Source: Toxotes chatareus
Lineage: Eukaryota > Chordata > Actinopteri > Toxotidae
NCBI GenBank assembly: GCA_016801885.1
Contig: CM028898.1
Span: forward strand, 13,304,858 to 13,368,857
Direction: 5' to 3'
DNA length: 64,000 bases
Below the pieces are notes generated by a model. That model was given only the letters and a program-made list of their open reading frames with translations. It did not search any database and was not told where the DNA came from. The number at the start of each line of letters is the position of its first letter. Positions within the stretch are counted from its first letter, which is position 1. The position numbers and the translations under genes were made by a program. Shown here piece after piece: positions 27,201 through 39,200 of this stretch.

Positions 27201-30200
27201 GCCTTGCTCCCTCTGCCCCTTAGTGCCCTTCATTGTGTTTGAATTTCATTGTCCTTGACCCCAAACTTAGTGAGTACGTATTTATATAAACAAAAACAAA
27301 ACAAGCCTATACATTTCTGTCATTTTCTGCTGATACACTCAAACTACACAAGTACACACATGCTCATGTACACACACCTATGCTTTTAGAGATAGCATAA
27401 TCACAGGGTACATGCACCCTGGCACACCTACAGTAGATCCATGTGCACACTCAACCATAGGAGAAGCTCAGGAGTCAATTAGGAGTCAGTTGCTGTGTAA
27501 TTGGGTGAGATATTAGCTTTACTGTCAGTAAATTAAAAACTGATCTTGAGGAACGGGCATGAAAGCGAGGAATTCTGGTTTCTCCCCAAGTCCGCCCTTG
27601 TGAAAGCACTGTGACAGGTGGAAGCTAATGAGCAGTCCCATCATACCTCAGGTCTGAATCCTGATGAACATCTGGACAGAGCCACACACAGGCAGAGGAA
27701 AACTTTGATAAACACACAGACACGTGCTTCTTGTGACTGTGAGTCACATGCAAGAGCAGGAGACACAACACAACAACACTGAGGTTTGTTTGACACTTCA
27801 CACAGCACAGTCGTGCACAACAGGTGGGAGCTTGGTTGTTGCTGAGAACAAAGCAAAAAAAAGACATTCTGCTAAAATGGCCTCTTCAATCGGTAAACAA
27901 AGGCAGCTGGCATTTTATCAGAAGGAGCTAAGGTTTTCTAACTGAATCAAAGTCAAACAGCATCTTTGAAATCCATGTTTCAGTCTCCCTGACTCTTTCT
28001 GACCGAGGAGTTGGGTGGAGGTGTTGAGCTATGCGTATTAAAGCACTAAAAATATCTAACAAGATGAGAATAGATTAAAACAGGATATTATTCGGAGGTC
28101 GTGACTACATCAATGTTTGAAACATCAAGGTAAAGGAGTTTTACTCTAAATTCAATCTGTGCTGGTACATGTGGAGATGCTCAGGAATATGTTCTTCAGA
28201 CAGGATTACAAACTATTTTCACATTGTTACATTTACTGAAGTTATTAACGGAGTATTTCCTCTCTTACCAACCTCATTTAAACTTCGCTAATTACCCGTC
28301 ACATATTTTCAGAAATAAACCATGCAATCCAAACAGTGGATTTTAGCAGGTGACGTCCAGCGGGCTACATCTGTATGGCTAATCAACCTCCATGAGACTG
28401 ACTGGCACTGCTGCTGATTTGCACAGATGCTGTATAAACACCCCAACCCACCTTGGTTGGCGTTTGGCAGCAGTCAGTTTAGAGAGGGAAGTGTCAGCTC
28501 GGTTAATCATTTCCATTATTAATGGATGGCTCTGTAATCAGCCACTGGGTGCACACACTTGATGACTTTATTATAGTATTGATGGGCAAATGTAGATCCT
28601 ATCTGGCTGTGTTTATCAAGGTATCATTAGTAGAGATCTTCCTTTGGACCCAGTTTATTTATTAGGAGTCCTAACACCACCCCTTGGTCTCAAGTAGACA
28701 GATTGAAATAAACGAAGACATGTACATAGAAAGAGATGTCAGAAGAGTTTAGCTTTAGTGTCTGGGGTTGTTTCATAAACAGTTGTGGAGCTGTAGCAGT
28801 TTTTGTGTGTCTTCATTTCATATTGATAGGATATTAATAAAGCATAACCGCTCATTGTATCATACAAACACTTGGTAGTGACACCGAACCTATTGCTCAT
28901 CAGAAAATATTTATTCTTTGTATTCAGCTGTTTAACTCTTTTCATGAGTGAAACAGAAAAAGGAGGACACAGAATCAGCTTAATGAAGCTACAACACACA
29001 TTTCACTACACACAATACAACAACACTCGGTTCCCACCTTACTTGCGGAAAATACTGTATTACATAATGTGGGATAGAGTAGCTGTCCTAAATATCAATC
29101 AGTGACTAAACCGATTAACTTAGATATGAAAATCTTGTCATGTTTCTTTTGTTATTCTGAAGGGTGCTGCACTGAAGTACATTCCCACCATTGTCAATGA
29201 TGTCAAGCTGGTCTTTGATCCCAAGGAACTAAGGTAATTTCTTATGATACACAACATATTCCCATGCTTTGTAATCATTACAGTGACACCTGCTGTAGAC
29301 AATTATAATCTGAGGAAAAAAGTGTACGTTGGCAGGTGAGTACTTGTTATCACAGCAGATCACATACACATCTCTGTAAACTAATTATCTATGTTTTTTC
29401 TGTGAGTTTCTTAAACAGAGACGATGGTGCCTAAGTGCAGCAAAGCATCTCATTAAAGCAAATGTATAGAAAATGCTCAAATTAGCCTTAAATGTCCTTT
29501 TGCTGCGGAGTGAAAGGAGAAATCTTAATTGCTTTTGTTTTTCGAAGTGTCTGCTTGAATTAAAATTTCATGGTTAGATGCATCACTAACAAGCTGGTGG
29601 GATATCATACCGCTGTAGAGACTTAGAAGCACAGTTTATGTGTTTGTCTGGCTCTCCACCGTAGGCTGCTTTTATACAGCTCAGCATTCACTCGCTGTAC
29701 TGTGATGGGCATTGGTTAAACATGCTCAGGTTGCCTTGGAAACCCACTGACTGCTCCACTCAAGTGTCCATTTCTGTTAATGTTGTGCACCGTGAATATA
29801 GCTTAATGTCCATCTTAATAGCAAATTATTTCTGAAGTGTCACATGCTGATGTTTCTGTGGGACTAAATTATATATTTATAAAAATGTTGAACAAAACAA
29901 AACAGAAAATTTGATGCTCTGTCCTTCATCTGAAGAACTTTTTCTTATATGTTAAGATGAATGGGCTGTAAATTTCAAATGACCTTCATAACCTTTGACC
30001 AAAAATTTCAGTTTCATGTACTTTTGCGGGCAATGTTCCAAAACTATTTTTGAGACCATTTTGCATTTGTGACAAATGTCTCATGGGTGTGCCCTTGATT
30101 TTCTGTCCTATTTGAATGTCTTTAATCTGTTATGCTAAAAGGACACAGCACAAAAAACAAAACCGAATGACCTCATTCATGGAGCATTATACTTACAAAT

Positions 30201-33200
30201 ATGAAAGTTTTTCTGATTTATTCAGTGAAACACTTTTTAGCTGTAAACGAGTCTTTAAAAACATTTTCTTTTCACATTTCTGTCAGACATTTTATCATCT
30301 GGAACTTTTTAGTTCAGACGGATATAGACATACATGGATCATGCGGATTTTGTCCTAATTTTCTCATGATGAAATATGCATCCTGTACACACACAGTAAT
30401 GCATTGGAAAATCACCAGGTTGCTTCTGACAAGGTTGAATCTAATAAAAAGGAAACTACTCGTTTCCTAATGACGTAGGGCCCTATATTTGATGATTTGA
30501 GCTACTGTTCATACCATTATCCAGTTACCACGAAAACAATGAGATGATGTTCTGACAGGCACTGACCACCTCTGCTTACTCTAATTTCTAAAGCGGAAAC
30601 CCTGTATTGTTGACACATTATTTCAACAAATATTTTACCATCAAAAAAACTGGGATCTGTTTTTATTGCAGCTCAAAGACTGGCACAAGTGGTGCCAATA
30701 CATGTAGGTATTTTCTAGGCCTTGAACTGTGCTATGCCTGATCATTTTCTTAAGCACTCAGTGAGGAGTCCCTTCCATTTGCCCTTGTCCAGCACCTGGG
30801 CAGCTGCCATTTCCACAGCAGATTCTGGGCCACACAAGCCCTGCCTCTGGCTTCAAATACACCACTATCAAAGCCACAGGAGGGGGTTTGTGGGGGGGGG
30901 GTCTTTGGTCTGAGGTAGAAGACAATCTTTCAGCCCATCCACAATTTTTCTGTTCAGCTCTCACACTGATTTTTGTCTCGTTTTTCCTCTCAATTTAATT
31001 CACCGTTTTCAGATTAGGTTCTGCTCTTTGTGCGATGTGTGACATGGATTCTGTGTCATTTCAATCAGATCAAAGTGTTCATAGTTAATTGTGTCAGTCA
31101 TGATAAGGCATTCAAGACATTTTTGGATTTTAAAAATAATTGACTGATGACCTTGATGTACTGTGCAGCCAAAAGAACCATATTCTATCCAGCTATATGC
31201 TGAAGTGCCAAACACCAGAAGTGGCACATTTGGTGTTTGGCTGGAGAGACAGTATGGACTCCTATCAAGACATGTTTATGTAATTATGAGGTCCTACCTG
31301 TCCTGGTTGTCAGTTCCAATGAAGTTAACAATAGGTGGTATTTGTGTTGAGTGAATTTCCAGCAACAGTGAGGTGAGACACGATAACAAGCACAGTGCAA
31401 GGTGCTTTGCCTTCTTCTCTGTACTTTGAGTGGAAACATGAGAAAAGCTTTTGATTTTAGCTTTAATTCTGAAAACTGTTTCCTCTGTGAAGCATTCACT
31501 TAGCCATACATCACGAGCCTGACTGAGCAAAGGTGGTATCAGCTATTTCTTTTGTTAGCACAAACCTGGCTGAGCGGCAGAGCTGGAGGCGTCTAAATTG
31601 AAGCCTTGGGGGTGGGGGTGTTTTATCCCCTGCCAGAGCCTTTTCTCTCCTCCTTGAGCCTCAGCTTGCCAGCATAACGAGGATCTGGCCTCTTCATTGA
31701 GAAGAAAACTGTCAGCTTTATGTACTTTTGTGAATGTGAATTTATCTTTCAGACTCTGAACTGTTGAATGCTCAGAGTTTTTATCTCTCTTAGCTACACG
31801 TTGGTTGTCTTAAAAAAATATGAATCATCAGTTTGAAAATAGCAGAATAGCGTGCACTGGTGTGTAAGGTTGTGTAGAATGAGAAATCCTTCAGGTCAAC
31901 TGCTTTGTGAAAGACAGAAGCAACATTAAAGCCTACTGAAGCCATAGGATTTGAAGGTCGCACACTCCCACACAGGTGTTTTCACTTATTTGGGCTGATT
32001 AGACTCCTCTCAGGACTGTGTGGGTGTACAGTCTGTGCTTGATTGGCAATGCTCGGACACGACTGTCTGTGAGTCAATCTTCTGGTAAGAGACTGTTCAT
32101 CCTAGGCCAGTTGCTCTGGGTCACTTGGCAAATCTCTGTTGTCTCACTCTATATGTTTTCCACCATATCCTCCATCCCAACCCAGAATATCTGAGAAGTA
32201 CCTGTGTGGGTGTGCAGTAGCTTTAATTGTGTTTTGGATGATTGCTCGTGGTTGCGCGCAGTCAACCAATCCAACATGCCTGATCAGTTTGACCTTTTGT
32301 CTTTATTGTCCTCCCTCTGTCTCCGTAGCAAGCTTTTCACCGAGTTCATCCTAAAGGTTCCTCTGGGTCGCCTGGTGAAACAGAAGCTAGACTGTCTGAT
32401 TGACATTGTCCACAGCGATCTCTTTACTCATCACGGTGAGAGCACACACACACGCACACAAACTGTACTCACTGTTCTTCACCACATGCACCTTCACTCA
32501 CAGCACAGTAATATAGGAAATCACACACACCACCTGCCTCCCTTAGGCAGACCAGTGTGAGCCACAGTAAAGGTCACTGGTGAGGTGTAGTGGAAATCCC
32601 TTTTGTTATCTAAGACAGATAAGCACCCCCACTGCTAAAATCACCTGGGCTTGTCTGTATCAGAATATCAGTATTCCCATCTATGCAGTCTTCAAGTCTC
32701 ACACCCCCACTTCCCTTTCTTCTGTGTTTTACAATTTAATCCTTTTTCCTTTAATGTGTCTTATCTGGGAATGTCTGTTCTTATTTTTCTTTCTTTCTCT
32801 CACCCCATCCACTCCACACTTTCATAACACACTTGAGTAACTCTGTCGCATATGTTGGCGGTGTTGTATTCATGTCAAATATGAAGGGCAGGGCTGTAGA
32901 GATGGTTAATTGGAAACTGTACCTCCAGTCTCTGCATCCAGGCTAGCCAGTGGCCCTGCTGCTGTGACGGTTCAGGACCAAGCATTTTGCTGGAGGCAGC
33001 AGTCCTCTGAGGCCATGTTAGATGAGATTTAGAGACAAACACACACACATACTGTCCTGTGGTGGTAAAGTAAATGCAAAGTTCCCAACCCAATAAAACA
33101 GCAACAGTGATTTAATGTGGCGAGCAGGGACGGCACGTGCCTCAGAGCAGTTGACTAATGTAAAGGAGGTGAGCAACAATCATCCAGTTGCACAGTTGCT

Positions 33201-36200
33201 CTTCCTCCATCATCAGCAGATGTTCAGTTCAGCATGAATGCACAGACAACAAATGATGAAACAGAATTTGGACAGGGTGTAATGGAAAGTTTATCCCATT
33301 GAATGATCTCTGATATTGAACATAACACTGTATAAATGTCTCTGCCTTCAACTTAATTATCCAGTCCTTTCATACCTTAGAAACATAAAATTGTCTGATT
33401 TGTGGTTTGGCCAGTTTAGTGAGTAACTATTGAAGGGCGATGCTCAGTGTGTGGTCCTTTGGTCATTACTATTGATCTGTTGGTGTAATTGTGGTCAAGC
33501 AAGGCTCCCTGATGCTTGTGAATGGCTTGCTGATCAGCAGGAGGACTTGTTGTTGTGATGTAGATATGGACCGTCCCGCTGCTCAGTTCTCACAGCACCT
33601 CCACACAGTGGTGCCTTGAACATCTCCAGTTGTCTTTGAGGTGCATGTGTGTTATCAAATTGTGTGAAACCACTGATGGAGAATGCCTAATTGCCAAATG
33701 AAATTGCCCTTTCTGCATCTGTATCAAGCTGAGCTCCACTTTGGAGATGCTTTATCTCAGATAATGGCCACCGCAATGAGCAAATGAGTTAGCCAGGCAG
33801 CTTTTAAGGTAGTCTAATCAGCTCCCATGCACATGGGACACATTGTTTGTTGCATCCCGATCCCCAGGTGGTCCTTGAAAGGTTTCCTTGCCGGCCAATA
33901 CCACAGTGAAATATACTGGAATGCTTGGATCAAATGGATGTCCAGCAAGAGACATTTACCTAAATACTCAACCCTCAATAGGGAGTTTCTTTGCAGTCTA
34001 CACATGCCCATCATTATGCAATGTATGTGATCACTGATGGAGGTAGGCTATAAGGCGACATCCCTTTCTTCATGGCTTTCATGAATTGGTGTTCACATTT
34101 GATTTCCTGCTGCAGGTGAAAACTTAATGAACTCAGAAGTTTTTTGTTTCCTCTTTTAAAAAAATCTATTTTGGAGACACACGGTTGTGTTACCTTCGAT
34201 GCTGATGATGTAAAGGAAAGAGCGGGACGGTGGCACATGAATCACTTGCAAATGGGCTCATTGGAAGAGAACAAATATGTCAGCTGCTCTCCTGGCCTGT
34301 GTTAAAGGGGAAAATCAGTGTAGCGTCTAAAATCTGTTTGCGCTGGAAGTTTGAGGAGAGCACTCATGGCTTAGCTTGATAGTTCCAGTCTGCTTGTCCT
34401 GCTCCCGCCCTGCAACTACTATGTGTTAGTGAGTGTGTGTGTATATATGTATGTATGTGCTCACATGCCTATGTCCATTTATGTGTGTGTGCGTGTTAAT
34501 ACCTGTGTGTATTTTGAGTTGCGGAGGAGGCGCAAAGGGATTGAGGACTGAAGCCTTGTAGTTTGTAGTTTGGAGCTCTGTTCCACAGTAAGAAAAATGT
34601 TTCAGTGCAGACATGGTTGTCACTTTGTGTCAGGGCTAGCTCACACGTGACAAGGCTCTTAACATCCATAAAATTTCTTTTCAGGTGTTTACCAGTGAAA
34701 GCTTTATATGAATAATAGCTGTATCATAGAGCAGCCTTCCCATAACACAATAGGAGGAACTTTTTCAGGTGTTTAGTCAGGGCGTTTGTCCATGCTCTAA
34801 AGTCATACAAAACTGAGGTGTGTAGGTAAAGCTTCTATCCTGGGAAGACTAGGATTATTGCTAAGTGGTTTCTAGGGTCTGTAGGTGAGTTACTTGCCCA
34901 AAGTGAAATATCTTCAGAATCACTGGATCGATTGGGCTAAATCCTAATGATTTTGGTGATGTTATTTTTCTTCTAGCAGCACCAATAGATGATTTAGGCA
35001 TCAGCTCAACCTGCCATGTTGTGTCTGTTGCTTTTGGATGTTGTGTGTCTGAAAATGTAAGGTGGATTATTGTGAAATTGTGTGAGTGGTTTAATGAGTC
35101 TTAGAATATAAACGTCATGTATTTTTATCACCATCTCAGCTTTCCTACCCCTCAAGCCAAAAAAATGTGGAAAATTCATGTTCAAACTTATTGATCAAAC
35201 ATATTTTCCCCAAGAAGTGAAAGAATAGAAACATTTAAAAGTTTTCTCTCCATTTTTCATAAATCTAGTATTTTTTTCCTGAGGTATAATGAGCATTAAA
35301 CCCTGACTTCTTGTTCTTGATGCCTCTTCAGTGTCTTGTTGAATATTTTATTTTATTACTTGAACACACACTCTTATTGCAACTTTATGTGTTGATTGGT
35401 GTCATTTAACATAATTGTAAAACAATGATTTATCATTTGGATCCCATGTTTAGTTGATATAATATCTTCAAGCAGTAGTTTCCTGATAATTATTTTATTT
35501 AGATTATTAAAAGCAATTCAAAAGGAGTCCAGCAGCTATGCAAGGTTTGCTAGAAGAGAATAATTGTCTAATTGATGGACTCATCAATGCCTAAGTCATT
35601 AAAAATGAAATTTCAGATTTTCCATTAGTCTTTATTTGTTAAAGAATAGAATAGCCTTTATCATCATTGAAGAATATCCAACGACATTACAGTGGCACTT
35701 CGCTCTACGGTGCTTGTGTGTAATAAATACAAAAAAAGAAAAGAATATATATATATAAAGATAAAAAATAAAAATTGTTAATTACTAAGTAATGCATTCA
35801 TTACCTTTTTATTACAGAGCCTCATCATAGTCTCTGGATGGAGTTATGGCTAATGGCTTAAAGGTAATTGCAGTATTAGTGAAAGTGAAATTGAAACAGC
35901 TTCTGAAGACATTCACCTTAGTCAAAGATGCTATTCTGTCTTTTTAAAGTGTGTGAGGATGAAAGCATTGACTTTTCCTCTCTTCATCCATCTTCATGGA
36001 GTTACTCCATACTGCTCAATATTTCCTTAAGAAAGCCGTTGGAGAATGTGAGCACTGGTTGGATTCATATTCAGTACCCCTGGGTATTGTTTATGAAGAG
36101 GTCACCATAGTTCATGCTATTCATTATGTGTTACATCCTGCTGTTTTATCATTCGGCCTGCAGTAAGCAGTATTGACATTTGGCAGAGCTTTATGTTTGT

Positions 36201-39200
36201 GCGTATGTGCATCTGTCTTGATGAGCAATGAAAATTTTTTTTATTTTGTCCCAGTTGATTAGCTCATTAAAGCTGTAACATTATCTGTGAAGCAGAGAGG
36301 TTGTATTGATTTTGAATTGAAATCCATTGCCGGGTGGCCGTTTAGAGCCACCTTGCCATTATAACAGTAGTCATTTGAGGAGCACTGTTCTGCCACTATT
36401 GATGATGCTTTCAGTCAGTGTACTGTTCTTTTATTCTTGTTCTTATCTTTTAAGATGACATTATCAGTGCTCAGACTTTTTCTGTGAGAGAAAGTGCACT
36501 GTATGGGAGCAGAGAGGTATTTTTTAACATTTTTTCTTTTGCTTTTTTTTTTTCTTGCAGAGGGGTTATTATGATATATTTATACAGTACAAGTTATATG
36601 TAGCAATGGACAGAAAACTGTTATGTGATTGCTTTCCTCTCCAAAATAAAAAAAATATAAATATTAATTTAATCCCTAACTGATACTCCCCATCATCTAA
36701 TAGCCAGCCAACCAGCCCAACTCCAGTATTTCTCCCTAGGCTTAAAATATGGCCCACACACATGCACAAATGCCACTAAGATTGGAATCAAAAGGTTTAA
36801 TAAAAAATATGATAATTTTGTGGCAGACTGCCTCAGGTTTACCTTCCATGAGAATACTTTATGGCTTATCGCTGCTGTCCTCCATGTCCAATTGCCAACC
36901 AAATTCTCTACCCTCTGCGTATGGAAATCCACTTTTTGATGTTGCCGTCAACATCAGCCAGACTCTTAGGTTTGGTTTGGTTGCATGTTGTGTGGAATTA
37001 ATTAAATTTCAACTGTTACTTTGACAGAGTTAGAAAGACAGTTGTTTTCTGCTTTTACTAGCCATGTTAGATTTAAAGGAGAGTCAAATTATGCAGTATC
37101 CAGTCCTATATACATATTTGATATACATATGCATTAACCGTTTTATTAAACAAGCTCATGCTTTATCTTTTCAAGATTTGCTTTTCACAGCAGTAAATCT
37201 ACAGCTATTACGTGCTGGGCAGTAATGGGTTACATGGCTTGATTAAGCACACCACGATAGAGGACGGTATTGGAGGGGGAGGTTTTTCATTGGCTGCGCT
37301 CTGAAAATGTTTGCTGCTTCATTTGACTATTGTAACTCTTCCAAGGGTTTTGGGAGCTTTTGCCACAGTCATTTTAATAAATATATTCATGGTGTACAGT
37401 GTTTTAATTTAATCCTCTGAGCTGTGAGGAAGCCATTACCGTGCAGCGTGCATCTGCATTGACAGTGTGTCGAGAGCATATGCTGCACTGCCTTGTGTGA
37501 TCTATCATCTGCTCCGTGTGTTGTTGCGTCATTGTTAATGTGTCCATTTGGTGGTGTCCCTGCAGACTGCCGCGAGATCCTCCTGCCACTGATGACGGAC
37601 CAGCTGAAGTTCCACCTGGAGAAGCGGGAGGAGCCGAAGGCTTGCTGCCAGCTGCTTTGTGACATCCTGGAGGTGCTCTACAGGAAGGATGTGGTGAGGA
37701 ACACAGTTCTCCAGCTTCATGTGCTTTTATTTCCCTCTGGGATAAACAGTAGCATAACAAAGGGATCCAGTCTCCCCATAAAGAAGAAGCACATTTTGAC
37801 TGTGGTCATTTTACTAAATCGTGACTAATCACTGGGCTGTTAATTTGCTGTTAAATTGCCCTGCATGTCCCAGAAGGACCAGATTTTACTGTGACGTTAA
37901 TTTACTAACCCCTAAAGTTGGCTGTGCTCAGTAATTCATTGCTGAGGGTGGCTAGAGGCCATCTTCAACTCCATGAACGTGCTCCAAGAACACGGTGATG
38001 ATCTCTGCCTTACCCCTTGGTATTTTACACCCAGAGAAGCTTATAATAATGTTGTCTGCGTGACAAGGTTGAAGTCAGTCACAAAGGCAATTATGTAGCC
38101 AGTCAAATCTAACAAATCTTTGGTTATAAATGAATCTTGTTAATTATTTTCTAATTAATCAATTCATTGTGTAGTTGATAAAAAAAAAATGCCCATCAGA
38201 AATTCCCATATCCCAAGGTGACATCCTTAAATTGCTTCTTTTGTCTGACCAACAGTCCAAAACCCCAAAATATTCAATTTACATTTACATAAAACAGAGA
38301 AATGCAGCAAACCAGAGAGTTCACATCCCTCATACTTAAGCGTCAGCCTCAGACCTCACATGCACTCGTGAGAACACACACACACACAAAAATACTCAGT
38401 TGCTTCACAAGTGTGTTTCATCCTCTTCCATGCCCTGACTCCTGATGTCCTCCCTCAGGCCCTCTCACACTCCCCTCGCCATTGATCACCACAGCCTCGC
38501 CTCCCACACTCCACTCTGCTAGGGATTATCCGCCTCTCCCACTTGCTCTGGCTTTAACACTCCTTGTTTCTCTGTCTCTCGTAGTGCTGCTTCCTCTCAC
38601 TGCCTTGCCCTCTCTTTCATATCTGTCCTGCACTGCACGTTTTCTTAGACTTAAATGTGCATGTAGGTAAGGAAAGAAAAATGACATAAAGGAAACCACT
38701 GTGGATACTTCTCTCCACTGGGGCTTCTAAGTTATGAAACAGCTTATACCTTGTTAGGAATAAGAATCTCACTGTATGTAGCCTATAGCTCAATTCAAAT
38801 GAATAAAGTCAGGACTTTTTCTGTGCACTGGATTTGTACAGGAAGTTAATGCAGATCTGTGTTTTTCTCTGAAAAAACATTCTGGGAGTCTGGGTTTTCA
38901 CAAAAGGTGTGCATCACGCTTGCTGCTCTAGGAGGCAATATCTGAAACTCCGTCCTCAGTTCGTTTATTCTCCCCAGCGCTCCTCTGTGTGATTGTGGGA
39001 ATGTTTGTGTCTGTGTATGTGCACAGACTTGCGCGCATGAGTTCTTCCACCGCAGAAAGAGCTGTGTAAATTATTGAAAGTTTAGGTTGACGCTGCAGAG
39101 CTCGGTCTGCTTAGAAGATTCCCCCCACAGACAGGTAGAGACAGAAGGAAACAGCCCTCTGCTCATTCAAACTAATAAGCAAGTCCAAGGAAAAATGTCC

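Larger units (their letters stand above)
32436..37565 (+). other. dock1 intron 18 of window
   Basis: A 5130-bp GT-AG intron. It holds a GT/TATG-rich stretch (34427-34500) and two diverged repeat relics (34903-34995 and 35641-35740). No exon is seen. Confidence 0.8.
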
